From contig NC_091120.1 in assembly GCF_040183065.1 (NCBI RefSeq), positions 20,939,208 through 21,003,207 on the forward strand: a stretch of DNA of 64,000 nt, in the 5' to 3' direction. The notes below the pieces were generated by a model that worked only from the letters and a program-made list of their open reading frames with translations, had not been told where the DNA came from and searched no databases. Origin of the DNA: Periplaneta americana. Its lineage: Eukaryota > Arthropoda > Insecta > Blattodea > Blattidae. Positions 20,629-31,447 of this stretch are shown here, in pieces (positions within the stretch are counted from its first letter, which is position 1; every line of letters starts with the position of its first letter). A program made the position numbers and the translations under genes.

Positions 20629-21512
20629 GGGGAGAGGATGGTATTTTTTGGTGAAAAATGAGTGAATTAAAAAAAAAATTGTTTTGTTTAAAATGCTCTG
20701 TGATATGTGTGGAATGCATAGCAAAATATTTTGTGGGTATTTGTGTCATCAGATGTTGAGACGCCATTTTTGAACTTCCTGCGTTAGGTATATTTAAATC
20801 ACTCGCCCCCTTTTATTGTTGTATCCGGTAATTTGAATTTAAAAAAATAAATAAATAAATTTTTTTCTTTAAAATACTCTTTGATGTGTGTGAAATGCAT
20901 TGCATAACATTTCGTGGGTATTTGTGCCCTTATCGGATGTTGAGACGCTATTTTTAAACTTCCTGCGCTATGGACTTTTAAATCACTCGCCCCCTTTTAA
21001 CGGTTTACGGTAACCATTTTTTTTTTGCTACATTTCCAGACAAAAATGGATATCATTTCTGAACTATTAAAGATACATGCATGAAATTTAGACCACATTC
21101 TTTCGACTATTAAGAAACTTTTCTCTATAACAGAATTTTGTTAATTGATTTCATTTTAAAACTATGTCCGTTTGTTTGCAAGAAAGGAATTCGGAAAAGT
21201 GTTATTAAATTTTAATTGTTTATTTTACAAACGGACTAATATCAAAATTCTGTTACAGACAATTCGTAGAGCATGCTTTTGCAAGTATAATGCAAAAAAC
21301 GGGATAAATCTACCTTTAAAAATGGTTTAGATATATCGGTTTTAGTAAAATCCTGCATTGGGTATATTTTTTTCAAATCTGAGCCCCCAGATTTTTTTTT
21401 TCAAAATATTTATTTTTGGTTGAGTTGCTACAGGTATGAGCTCTCTACATACAAAAAATTAATATTTTACACCAAATAGGAAAAAAGTTTTAAAAAATAC
21501 CATCCTCTACCC
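20629..21512. mobile_element. TTAA-targeting DNA element, non-coding
   Basis: Terminal inverted repeats GGGGAGAGGATGGTATTTTT / GGGTAGAGGATGGTATTTTT. TTAA on both sides (20625-20628 and 21513-21516). Removal with one TTAA restores the host mariner coding phase. Interior has two direct repeats of about 185 bp (from about 20664 and 20852) sharing GATGTTGAGACGC and AAATCACTCGCCCCCTTTTA. piggyBac and Kolobok both use TTAA; the end sequence does not let me choose. Confidence 0.8.
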
Positions 21513-21755
21513 TTAATGGGCGATGGATTTAGGTCACCTGACCTAAATCCTTTGGATTTTTGGCTATGGGGACATTTAAAGACATTGGTGTATGCTGCAC
21601 CCGTCGACAAAGTACAAACGTTACAGGAGCGTGTATTCAATGCATGTGAGCAAATCCGACAACAGCCAGGTGTGGTAGCAAGAATTCGTGATTCACTGAG
21701 AAGGGCTGAAGCATGCGTAACAATGCATGGTAACCACATAAAGTACCTTCTGTAG
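21513..21755 (+). pseudogene. mariner-type transposase, C-terminal fragment
   Basis: Contains RSPDLNPLDFWLWGHLKTLV, then a C-terminal helix region ending MHGNHIKYLL and a stop at 21753-21755. SPDLNPLDF carries the conserved catalytic-core ending of IS630/mariner transposases. A 2-nt frameshift separates it from the FNGRWI block just upstream. Confidence 0.82.
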
Positions 21756-22088
21756 TGTCTACGTAACAGAAAGGTAGGTATCGCAGGCCACAATACAGCA
21801 TGGCCCACACCTCAACAGGTATTTGTTTCCGGAGACATGTTTATAGAACTTATTTTATAGTTTCGACTAATGGTATCTCCTGTAAAAATATGCGACACAT
21901 TTTTAAACACCCTGTATATTGTCGGTGGAATTGTGATAGAGAAATGAATCTAAGTGTCAGCCATGGCATTACCCGACATTCACAATTACAGTTGGGGAAA
22001 GTTGCATTAATAGCACAGCTGGAAGGGCGCTGTCTTGTCACCTTTATAATATATTATAAAATACTAATTTTACTCCATTCATATTGCA

Positions 22089-22159
22089 TTTTTGGTCCAA
22101 GGAAAATACTAGTCTTTTACAAAAACACATTTTTACTAGTATTTTCCCTGGACCAAAAA
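22089..22159. repeat. inverted repeat, 25-bp arms
   Basis: Arms 22089-22113 and 22135-22159 (TTTTTGGTCCAAGGAAAATA ...) pair at 24 of 25 positions around a 21-nt loop. Not a terminator in this context; possibly a minimal foldback element. Confidence 0.8.
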
Positions 22160-22632
22160 ATTACATAAAAGACTGGTGTAAAAATCAGCATTTTACCATG
22201 GACCTCACCGGAGGTATTCAGTTTCATTTTCTCCGTTATCCGAGTGATTTCACAAAGTGCTACGACACGACGTTCCTGTGTTTATCATTTAATATCTTGT
22301 AATTTCCGATGACATCTCCACGAGTTCATCTCGTTTACTTTTACATTTTTTCAATCTCATCCCAGAATTACATGTTTCACAGAATATTTAACTCCTAAGT
22401 AAACCACAATCGCATAAAGCACCATAGAACATACATGTATGTTTTCATGGAAAAGCAACTAAAAAGTTTATATTTATAATTCCATAATTTCCATTTTGAG
22501 TCCTACATTTTAAATCAAGAGGGAGAATTTGATCCACTTCTATTTTATGTTTAACTATAGCATTCAAAATTGCCACCATGATTATGATCAAACTAATTTA
22601 CAAGAATATTGATTGGTTGGCAACATAATGAA

Positions 22633-22636
<4 letters not shown>
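22160..22636. other. no recognisable feature
   Basis: AT-rich spacer. No coding or repeat family recognised. Confidence 0.4.
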
Positions 22637-22706
<70 letters not shown>

Positions 22707-22766
22707 AATTTAATTGATCGAAACGCTACTTCCGTTACCTTGTTTTTTTTTTTTTTTTTTTTTTTT
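22637..22766. repeat. (AT)n and poly-T tracts
   Basis: (AT)33 at 22637-22702, short spacer, then a T tract of 24 at 22743-22766. Confidence 0.95.
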
Positions 22767-23162
22767 AGGGTGGGTCCTATAATACATCTGTTCCGTATAC
22801 ACACCATGGGATCGAAATACATTTTCCCCTCAGTACCGTAGAAGAGGGTAAAGTCGATCAAAATTTTGCAATTTTTTAACGATATTGAGGTTATGCAATG
22901 GAGCGAAGTTCCTCAGAAAATAGCATTTTGTCGTCATATCCATCACTTATGAAGACACGTTACAAGAATTGAATTACATATATAAAAAACTGTTCTTGTT
23001 ATTTGACTTGTGATCGAAGTTACCTGCTTAAATAGGGTAAAGTCGATCACTATTGAATTTTTAGTTTAAGGTCGATTTTAAAATATTGCGGAGTAAAGTC
23101 GATCACTGTTTATGTTTTTTAAAAAACAAATTAAGTGTATTAAATATATTTTATTTGTTATT

Positions 23163-23588
23163 TCTTCCTTTCTTTCTTCCTCTCAGTTTAACCTCTCCCT
23201 TCTAGGTTCATTTACACGACCCACGCCACCCGGGCCTTACAGGGCCGCGACCTGTCGGGAGAGGAATTAATCTATGGATCACATACATACTTTTTTGACC
23301 ACACAAGGACATGGAGGGCCTCCCCGGATGAGGGATCAGCTCTATGCCAGGGCCACCTCCGATACAACACAAACATTTAAGACATTACACAGCATTCACT
23401 CACACATACGAAAGGATTAAGGGAAGGATCGCCGTCCATGGCCGGACTTTCAAGAGGTACAATCCCGGCATTTGCCTGGAAATAACTGAGGAAACCATGG
23501 AAAACCTCAGTTAGTATTGCCGGCCCCTGGGATCGAACCCCGGACCTCCCGAATGCGAGGCCAGCCCTCTACCACGCCGCTAGCCCGC
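23163..23588 (-). mobile_element. tRNA-derived SINE
   Basis: 13-bp target duplication TTTATTTGTTATT (23150-23162 and 23589-23601). On the minus strand the head has GCGTGGTAGAGGGCTGG (box A region) and GGGGTTCGATCCC (box B), followed by a CAGTTATTTCCAGGCAAATG body. Pol III promoter boxes are in order. Confidence 0.9.
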
Positions 23589-23882
23589 TTTATTTGTTAT
23601 TAGGGGCGTAAAAACAATAATAATCTTCAATATATGCCTATAGCATTATATAGTGTATCTTTTGTTACTGTGATCATACTATTGGATACAATTAGGCCTA
23701 TAGGTCTCCTCTGTACAATGACTATGATTTCCAACTTATAAAACATAAAAACACAATTTAATACTTCACATACCAACAAACAAACATTTAAGAATTCAAA
23801 ATTTACATTGAAATACCACCCTTCAATTATAATCTAAAATGCAATTCAACATTACTTACGTTTCTCTGAAATCTTCCCCTCC

Positions 23883-24110
23883 TCATGTCACTTTAGAAAC
23901 TACGTTGTTCCCATAGTCAGGTACAGAGGGGTGTATAAAATATGTTCCTTTGGCAGTGCTTCTCTTACGCAAGAAATTCACCATAATTTCGTCTTCCTCT
24001 TTCCCCACTATCCCATCAATATAAGCTATACTATGACACTTTTCTGTTTATAAGTGTTATTTGGAGGTATTTCGGTGAACAATTTATTCTTCCTGCTGAT
24101 CCTACCTGTT
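23883..24110 (-). pseudogene. pogo-like transposase C-terminal fragment
   Basis: Minus-strand frame reads YIDGIVGKEEDEIMVNFLRK then KGTYFIHPSVPDYGNN and a stop at 23883. This resembles the small beta-rich region after the DDD core of Tigger/Jerky-type transposases. Upstream is broken. Assignment fits the element's TA target but is modest. Confidence 0.5.
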
Positions 24111-24540
24111 TCGAGTAGGTCGATGGCATGATCGACTTAACCCTACAAAGGTACAAGTTTTCTTAAAATAATAAGTTTCAATACTAACATTTACGAACTG
24201 CAAAACTATATTTCAGGATACAATCTCAACGAAAAGTACTTACGTATACTTCCTGTCTCCTTTCACTGCCGACTATAATTTAGAGTTTGTAAGACTTTTG
24301 TTTTCATTTAAAAGAAAAAGTTGAGAATAGCAATTTTCACTTCAACGGTAATTACACAGTGTTCCCATTGTTGACATTCGCAGGCTTTTTGTTGTCTCTC
24401 TCGCGTACATTTGCAATGTAAGGCAATGAAGTCAGCATAACAAAATTTTAACAAGTAACTGAGAAAATATATAATTTTCAATAAAAATCGCAAATGATCG
24501 ATTTTACACCCACTGATTGACTTTACCCACTTCTACGGTA

Positions 24541-25288
24541 CATCTGTAGCCCTAGGAATAAAAGCCTCGGGCTCCAATTATGTACCTCGCGGAAAATCAT
24601 GCGTTCCTTTCCCTTAATGCATAATATACTATTTATCTCGAAAAGGAAGTAAAAGCGAGCAAAATTACCGTTTATTAAACTTTTCTTGTTTGAAATATCT
24701 GAAAGAATAACCCCTAAGAAATTAATACCATTATAATACGGCGGTTCCAGACTTTTGATTCATTCCGTACATACATGAACAATATTTTTTGCTCGCATTT
24801 AGGTTTTCTATTCACCTCTCGAGGTATTCTCATTTATTCTGTATAAACGATCAAGTCTATTTCGTAAATTTCTAGGTCTATTATAGGCCTACATGTGCAT
24901 TCATCATGCTCGACAAAATTTGCCAGGTGACTATCGTGGACAGTAATTAAGGCTTTTTCAATACCCAATTACTTGTTCTTTAGTAAATGAGAACCCCTGT
25001 GGTTTCGTTTTAGTGCAAATTAGTTCACCTTCCTGCACCGTGTTATTATCATTATCAGTTCTAATATTAAAATTATCTCGGAAAGATGTTATTATATGAA
25101 CCGACGGCTGACAAGTAAACACGCAGGATGCCAGTATGTGGTCGACTGAATTATGTTCACTTTATAATAATGAGTTTTCAGTCCTCCATGATAAAGCGGT
25201 TACTACGTCAGCAGACAGATCCCAGTTTCAAAAGTTCAAAAGTGGTACGAAACTCAGGATTTGCAAGATAGTCAGAGTGACTTCTTTC
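24541..25288. other. no recognisable feature
   Basis: Unassigned; a few short frames without motifs. Confidence 0.4.
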
Positions 25289-25289
25289 T

Positions 25290-25378
25290 GGAATAGACCA
25301 TCTCTGTGATGTAGAGGTCAGCATGCTGGTCTCTTACGCAGAGGGCAGGGGCTCGATTCCCGGTTGAGATTTCAGGAC
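25290..25378 (+). mobile_element. tRNA-derived SINE fragment
   Basis: ATCTCTGTGATGTAGAGGTC ... GGGCTCGATTCCCGG has A- and B-box order and resembles the SINE head at 31,845. The body is collapsed to GGTTGAGATTTCAGG. Confidence 0.7.
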
Positions 25379-25394
25379 ACACCTGCACACGAAG

Positions 25395-27810
25395 ACAGTC
25401 TCTGTACTTTATTTTCAATGTCTCACAATCGTAACCGAAAACATGATAAGTTCTCAATCTAGGAGAAATGCTCGTGATAAGCGATAAAGTTGCAGAACTT
25501 ATAGCTTCAAAGCTGAAAGAGAAAAATCTGCTAGCTGCAGGACCCTACGTAACCTTTTACAGAAATCGAGAGAAAGATCTACAACAGTATTTTAGCAAGA
25601 AGACACTTTAGTGCATTGCACTGACATTCCAAACCCCATAAAATTTTAAGAGCTGAGCACAAAACAAATGAATGAAGGCTCTTCGTCGATTCAAGTATGA
25701 GAAGTTTAACAGTCTCTATACTTTATTTTCAATGTCTCACAATCGTAACCGAAAACATGACAAGTTCTCAATCAAGGAGAAATGCTCGTGATAAGCGATA
25801 AAGTTGCAGAACTTATAGCTTCAAAGTTGAAAGAGAAGAATCTGCTAGCTGCAGGAACACACGTAACCTTTTACAGAAATCGAGAGAAAGATCTACAACA
25901 GTATTTTAGCCAAGAAGACACTTTAGTATATTGCACTGACATTCCAAACCCCGTAAAATGTTAAGAGCTGAGTACAAAACAAATGAATGAAGGCTCTTCG
26001 TCGATTCAAGTATGAGAAGTTTAACAGTCTCTATACTTTATTTTCAATGTCTCACAATCGTAACCGAAAACATGACAAGTTCTCAATCTAGGAGAAATGC
26101 TCGTGATAAGCGATAAAGTTGCAGAACTTATAGCTTCAAAGCTGAAAGAGAAGAATCTGCTCGCTGCAGGAACCCACGTAACCTTTTACAGAAATCGAGA
26201 GAAAGATCTACAACAGTATTTTAGCCAAGAAGACACTTTAGTATATTGCACTGACATTCCAAACCCCATAAAATGTTAAGAGCTGAGTACAAAACAAATG
26301 AATGGAGGCTCTTCATCGATTCAAGTATGAGAAGTTTAACAGTCTCTATACTTTATTTTCAATGTCTCACAATCGTAACCGAAAACATGACAAGTTCTCA
26401 ATCTAGGAGAAATGCTCGTGATAAGCGATAAAGTTGCAGAACTTATAGCTTCAAAGCTGAAAGAGAAGAATCTGCTCGCTGCAGAAACCCACGTAACCTT
26501 TTACAGAAATCGAGAGAAAGATCTACAACAGTATTTTAGCCAAGAAGACACTTTAGAATATTGCACTGACATTCCAAACCCCATAAAATGTTAAGAGCTG
26601 AGTACAAAACAAATTAATGAAGGCTCTTCATCGATTCAAGTATGAGAAGTTTAAAAGGTGTGTTACTACATAATGGTAAACTTCTATCTCACCTACGATG
26701 AAGATTTCAAATATGTCTCTTTAACTTACAGGCTGAGGTGTAGAAGAAAGTGCTTCGCACAGCATTCCCATAAACACACCTGCACACCAAGACAGTCTCT
26801 GTACTTTATTTTCAATGTCTCACAATCGTAACCGAAGACATGACAAGTTCTTAATCTAGGAGAAATACTCGTGATAAGCGATAAAGTTGCAGAACTTATA
26901 GCTTCAAAGCTGAAAGAGAAGAATCTGCTAGCTGCAGGAATCTACGTAACCTTTTACAGAAATCGAGAGAAAGATCTACAACAGTATTTTAGCCAAGAAG
27001 ACACTTTAGTACATTGCACTGACATTCCAAACCCCATAAAATGTTAAGCGCTGAGTACAAAGCAAATGAATGAAGGCTCTTCATCGATTCAAGTATGAGA
27101 AGTTTAAAAGGTGTGTTACTACATAATGGTAACCTTCTATCTCACCTACGATGAAGATTTCAAATAGGGTAAACTAGGGTCTGTTGGACAGTCGGACATG
27201 TTGGACGCTCTGTACTTTAACGTGTTACCTCGCCACTTGTGGGCACCACATTCTGCTAGAAGTCAATGACGGAAATAGTCACGAGTGGGGCTACTTCCGT
27301 CATTGACTTCTAGCAGAATGTGATGCCCACAAGTGGCGAGGTAACACGTTAACGTACAGAGTGTCCAACATGCCCGGCTGTCCAACAGACAATAGTTTAC
27401 CCTATGTCTCTTTAACTTACAGTCTGAGATGTAGAAAAAAGTGCTTCGCACAGCATTCCCATAAACACACCTGCACACCAAGACAGTCTCTGTACTTTAT
27501 CTTCAATGTCTCACAATCGTAACCGAAAACATGACAAGTTCTCAATCTAGGAGAAATGCTCGTGATAAGCGATAAAGTTGCAGAACTTATAGCTTCAAAG
27601 CTGAAAGAGAAGAATCTGCTAGCTGTAGGAACCTACGTAACCTTTTACAGAAATCGAGAGAAAGATCTACAACAGTATTTTAGCCAAGAAGACACTTTAG
27701 TACATTGCACTGACATTCCAAACCCAATAAAATGTTAAGAGCTGAGTACAAAACAAATGAATGAAGGTTCTTCATCGATTCAAGGATGAGAAGTTTAAAA
27801 GGTGTGTTAC
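25395..27810 (+). repeat. six tandem copies of a coding segment (315 and 453 bp periods)
   Basis: Copies start at 25395, 25710, 26024, 26339, 26792 and 27483. The first four are spaced about 315 bp. The last two carry an extra 138 bp (containing AAGATTTCAAATATGTCTC) giving 453, and the final spacing of 691 equals 453 plus the 236-bp MITE and its TA. Each copy encodes LVISDKVAELIASKLKEKNL and FYRNREKDLQQYF. Confidence 0.92.
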
Positions 27811-28187
27811 TACTAGTATCAGTTCCAGTCGCTCATTCTATCCATCTCAAGAAAACGTATGAAAATCTTTAGCGGCTACTCGAAAAAGTCAAGTACAAGG
27901 AACATCAATGGATGCTCTGCGTGATTTGAAGATTTTGTGCATGTTGTTAGGACAACAACAGTGTTACGCCCAGTACCCATGTTACATATGTGAATGGGAC
28001 AGTCGACATAGACAGAATCACTGGACAAAACGAGAATGGCCTACAAGACACACACTGTTCCAAGAACATAATGAAGAAGAGCTTAGTAAATCCTAAAAAA
28101 AAATTCTGTTACCGCCCCCTACATATAAAATTTAGCTTAAGGAAGCAATTTACTAAGGCACTGAATAAAATGTATTTCCATATATGA
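25782..28187 (+). pseudogene. repetitive gene family of unknown function, amplified and decayed
   Basis: Intact 60-codon frames lie at 25782, 26097, 26412 and 27556. Copy 1 has a 1-nt deletion and copy 5 lacks the ATG. In all copies the frame ends at IPNP(I/V)KC, and the expected continuation (RAEYKTNE, RLFIDSS, SLKGVLLHNGN) lies in another frame, so one shared frameshift predates amplification. After the last copy, decayed blocks follow: HSIHLKKTYENL, EKVKYKEHQWMLC, MLLGQQQCYAQYPCYICEWD, TKREWPTRHTLF and, frame-shifted, PLHIKFSLRKQFTKALNK. I recognise the block order from multicopy insect and cnidarian proteins without assigned function. I name no activity. Confidence 0.6.
27167..27402. mobile_element. 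palindromic MITE, TA target
   Basis: Ends GGGTAAACTAGGGTCTGTTG / GGGTAAACTATTGTCTGTTG, arms complementary for about 110 bp. TA at 27165-27166 and 27403-27404. The uninterrupted target (CAAATATGTCTC) is present in the previous repeat unit near 26,710, proving the insertion boundaries. Confidence 0.95.
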
Positions 28188-28190
28188 TTT

Positions 28191-28446
28191 TCCTTTGAAC
28201 ATTTTTTATTAAAATAAGTCATAAGTTAATGTATTAATAATTTTGATGTTCTAAAATCTAAGGTGTATTTATATTAAGGAAAAACTGAATCCAATGTGTA
28301 TTTGTATGTTGGTCATATGGTTCCCATATATTGAATATCGTCAATTTAAACATGTTATAAAGATTTGTATTACATGTAATTTTTTAGAAACGTGATGTGA
28401 TACAGGAAAATGGAAGTCATTTCTGTAATCCATACAGTCTGAATAT
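28191..28446. other. no recognisable feature
   Basis: AT-rich sequence after the gene-family remnant. Confidence 0.4.
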
Positions 28447-28459
28447 ACAAAATCAGTTA

Positions 28460-28653
28460 CTACTTACTTACTTACAAATGGCTTTTAAGGAACCCGTACG
28501 TTCATTGCCGCCCTCACATAAGCCCGCCATTGGTCCCTATCCTGAGCAAGATTAATCCAGTCTCTACCATCATAACCTACCGCCCTCAAATCCATTTTAA
28601 TATTATCTTCCCATCTACGTCTCGGCCTCCCCAAAGGTCTTTTTCCCTCCGGC
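28460..28653 (-). mobile_element. RTE-like retrotransposon 3' end (family A), 194 bp
   Basis: 13-bp target duplication ACAAAATCAGTTA (28447-28459 and 28654-28666), TAAG-type tail at the left. Encodes the last part ([16 protein letters not shown] ... RAAMN) with small changes. Extreme 5' truncation. Confidence 0.92.
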
Positions 28654-28666
28654 ACAAAATCAGTTA

Positions 28667-29641
28667 TTAGATTTCAAAAAGCTCTCAATTTTTTTTCTTT
28701 GTAGACCTGTGTTATTGTAGTCATATTTCTGATATATACGAGTATTATCATCATATCAAAATTATCTGTTTTAATTTTATATTTAAGCCATCTTTCATTG
28801 TTGGTGATTGTTGGCATAGTGTGAGTCTGCAGTGTCTTATTGGCGAAAAGAAAACGCGCTAAAACTTCAACGCTACTACAGACGCTCATATTTAAAGTTA
28901 TGAAGCCTGCATTTTAAAGCCTGACACAGATGTTCATTTTTAAAGTTATTTGGTGGACAGTGAAATTTCCCCGGGTGAAGATTTCTTGTATGCCGGAGAT
29001 GGATTCATAAACCGGGCACTCCGGATTGAGCCCGGAGATCTGGCAACCCTGCTTTACAAACGAAAGTGGATATGTATTTCCTATAACCTTTTGTTGAGTC
29101 ACAGCTTCACATTTATAATGACGACTCTCGTGCATAATTATTTTCCTGTACTGCAATTTGAGAATTGGTTCTATAGATTCTGTACAGCGAGCTTTCCGTC
29201 GAAATTTATAATTGATCTGCCACAGTGGCGGCTCGTGACCAAATTATTTGGCGGGGCACAACTAAAAACACTGCTATTATTTTATTTGAACCCATAGGTT
29301 CCTCACTACACGAACATAGGGTTGCCATACTGAATAATCGCTGAATATTTCAATAGCAAAATGTATGCATTACACACTAACCTTTCTATTTTTAGATGAA
29401 GTCCATTCTTCGATCCTTAGTTCGTACACATACTTCGATAACTCGTTGGTTGAAGTTAGGAATCAAACGCACCATTTTACTTTCAATTGAAAGCAATGCT
29501 ACTGGAGGTACGTTAACAGAAAGCCACAATTTAAAGTCACACAGTAATTGTGTGCACTCACAGTTGAGTTCTGGCGTCTTGTCAGCTCATGTGAGTTGTG
29601 TGGATATAAAAAGGAAAAATTGTGACGGTGTCGTGTGTAGG
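28667..29641. other. no recognisable gene
   Basis: Unassigned. At 29223 CAGTGGCGGCTCGTGACC looks like a hAT terminus, but I find no partner end. Frames of 80-115 codons (28914-29156 minus, 28950-29297 plus) lack motifs. Confidence 0.4.
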
Positions 29642-29750
29642 TCCTGGGGTAGCTCAGTCGGTAGAGCGTTCGCGCGCTAAGCGAAGGGTCCCGGGATCGA
29701 TACCCGGCCCCGGAACAATTTTTCCTTGAAATTATTCAAACCTGTTTTAC
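29642..29750 (+). mobile_element. tRNA-derived SINE (short)
   Basis: tRNA-like domain 29642-29714: box A GGTAGCTCAGTCGG, box B GGGATCGATACC, anticodon stem TTCGC/GCGAA, T stem CCGGG/CCCGG, acceptor with one mismatch. The loop would expose GCT with C at position 33. Followed by ACAATTTTTCCTTG, as in dispersed insect SINEs. Not a clean tRNA. Confidence 0.7.
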
Positions 29751-30867
29751 AGGGAGCTACTACCTGAAAGCCAGATTTGTATAATGCTAATGCTGTCATT
29801 CCAGACAGTAGGCAATCGGCCGCCATTGTTATTCCTTTTCAACACGCTTGGGATATGAACATTTAAAGTAAAACTCAATTTAGGCCAGTGTCCGTGGTCC
29901 TTAAAATTAAAAATATTTGATTCTGATATAGGCTACGTAAGCTACATTCATTCTCTATACAACTACATATATATAGGTCAAATAGCGCGAGCTGGAACAA
30001 TGGCGCAAAGGATTGCGGTATCTGGATACCCACGGACTCTGTGTCAGTCCTTCTGCTGTCGAAATCTATAGTCGCGACGCTGTTATTCCCGGCATGACCT
30101 CCTCTTTGCTTACGTCTTAGGAAGTGAAGGCTCTATAAAGTCTAGGTAGGTAGTATCGTTCGCCATTTTTGTTCTTTCGTTGCCCAGCTACCATACGAGG
30201 AATCTATTTGCCCACCGTTAAACATTATCATGTCGTAGCTCCTATGATAATAAATCAAACGCACTGTAATTGAGCAAATAATTGAGCGGCAAATAACGTC
30301 TTCGTGTGCTTTCTGCGAACGCCAACGAAAGAGCCAAAATGGCGGGCGATTATATTAAGTATTTATCGAGCATTAAGAAATGAATGACGTCTTCGTAAGC
30401 GAATCACAAGACGCACACGTTTAAATGTAGCCCACTTGCAACGCGATTGGCTGCCGGAAATTAGAGCGACGGGACTATAACTGTCCTCGAATTAGTTCAT
30501 ATTGAAATGAACAACTACACATGCACACAAAGAACACTGATATAACTAACCTCACACTTAAAATAGAAAGGAAAAGAATTATTAATAACACTCAGAATTT
30601 TATTATTGCCGCTATGAATACAAACGCGGGAACCAATAACATGTATTTCGTACGGTTGTCAATGTTGCCAGCACTCTTAATGAAAAAGTAGTCTACCATA
30701 ATTTTGAATATAGCTAAACTTCTATATTAATAATGTTAAACGTTTTAATTTTAATAGCTAAATTAATCGGAAAACATAGTGAAACATTACTACTGATATG
30801 AAATATAGCAATTATAGTAAATAATTAGAAGTACTAAAGTACTCTAATACAATAAAATATTAACTTA
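29751..30867. other. no recognisable gene
   Basis: Unassigned sequence, mixed GC, no coding motifs. Confidence 0.4.
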
Positions 30868-31020
30868 CTCACTAAAATTCTGTTTCACTAATGTTAGCTT
30901 CACTAAAACGTTTGAAGCGAGCCGCCATTTTCAGTTGACTAAGCAGTAAACAAATGACGATCGCAAGTTTATAGTAGACCTACCGTAGAGAATTTGCAGT
31001 TTGTAATGTTGGCAAACAAA
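30868..31020. repeat. diverged direct repeat, copy 1
   Basis: Shares CTAATGTTAGCTTCAC, AAAACGTTTGAA, GCCATTTTCAGT, ATGACGATCGCAA and GAATTTGCAGTTTG with 32,323-32,665. Family unknown. Confidence 0.75.
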
Positions 31021-31447
31021 GATCGCAGCTTCAATCCGTCAGAATGCTTCCTATGAGGTTTATGAGGAGGTTGGTTGCGTCTCTTCTGATGGCTCTACTA
31101 GACGGGCTGATATCATCATAAATGATCGGCAGAAGGATAAGGGTGTCATGCTTGATCCCACAATCCGTTTTGAGATGCATGAGCAACAGCCACAAGAGGT
31201 GTGTCGTGAAAAACAAGTCATATATGAGCCTTGTTGTCAGCATCTCGGAGCACAATACCACATCACACATTGGACAGTTTTTGGGCTCATGTTCGGTGCC
31301 CGTGGCACGATCCCACGTGAAACTTTAAATCAACTTAAACAATATAAAATTTCTGATGCAACGATTGATGCCATAGGCTCTCACGTGTTAAAATCATCCT
31401 TAGCTATAATTAATAATCATTTGTACCCAACAAAATTTTTATTGTAA
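31017..31447 (+). pseudogene. non-LTR retrotransposon C-terminus with restriction-like endonuclease
   Basis: Open from 31019 to the stop at 31445. Blocks: EVYEEVGCVSSDGSTRRADI, GVMLDPTIRFEMHE, EKQVIYEPC, GLMFGARGTIP and LKSSLAIINNHLY. The RRADI ... LDPTIRFE ... EK arrangement is the PD-(D/E)XK-like endonuclease at the C-terminus of R2/R4/NeSL-type non-LTR elements. RT and zinc fingers are absent because of 5' truncation. The retained end is uninterrupted, about 142 residues. Confidence 0.7.

Larger units (their letters stand above)
18453..21914 (+). mobile_element. mariner-type (IS630-Tc1) element with nested insertions
   Basis: Ends CAGGGTGTTAAAAAAAGG and inverted CAGGGTGTTTAAAAATGTG. TA follows the right end (21915-21916), while the left TA is not preserved. 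Inner inverted-repeat motif GGGCCATGCTGTATTGTGGC occurs at 20357 and inverted near 21784. Interrupted by a foldback element (18,566-20,351) and a TTAA-targeting element (20,629-21,512). Transposase remnants lie at 20,560-21,755. Confidence 0.75.
22836..24538 (-). mobile_element. pogo-like element with SINE inside
   Basis: Ends CCGTAGAAGAGGGTAAAGTC and CCGTAGAAGTGGGTAAAGTC (inverted) flanked by TA (22834-22835 and 24539-24540). Repeated internal GTAAAGTCGATCA motifs occur in the subterminal region (near 22850, 23038, 23090). A transposase C-terminal fragment is on the minus strand. The SINE at 23,163 interrupts it. Confidence 0.8.

Noticed and set aside
29223-29240. hAT terminus CAGTGGCGGCTCGTGACC
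   Set aside because: No matching inverted end or 8-bp duplication found within the window.
29642-29714. Functional tRNA gene (GCT anticodon position)
   Set aside because: Acceptor mismatch, C at position 33 and a SINE-type tail ACAATTTTTCC indicate a SINE.
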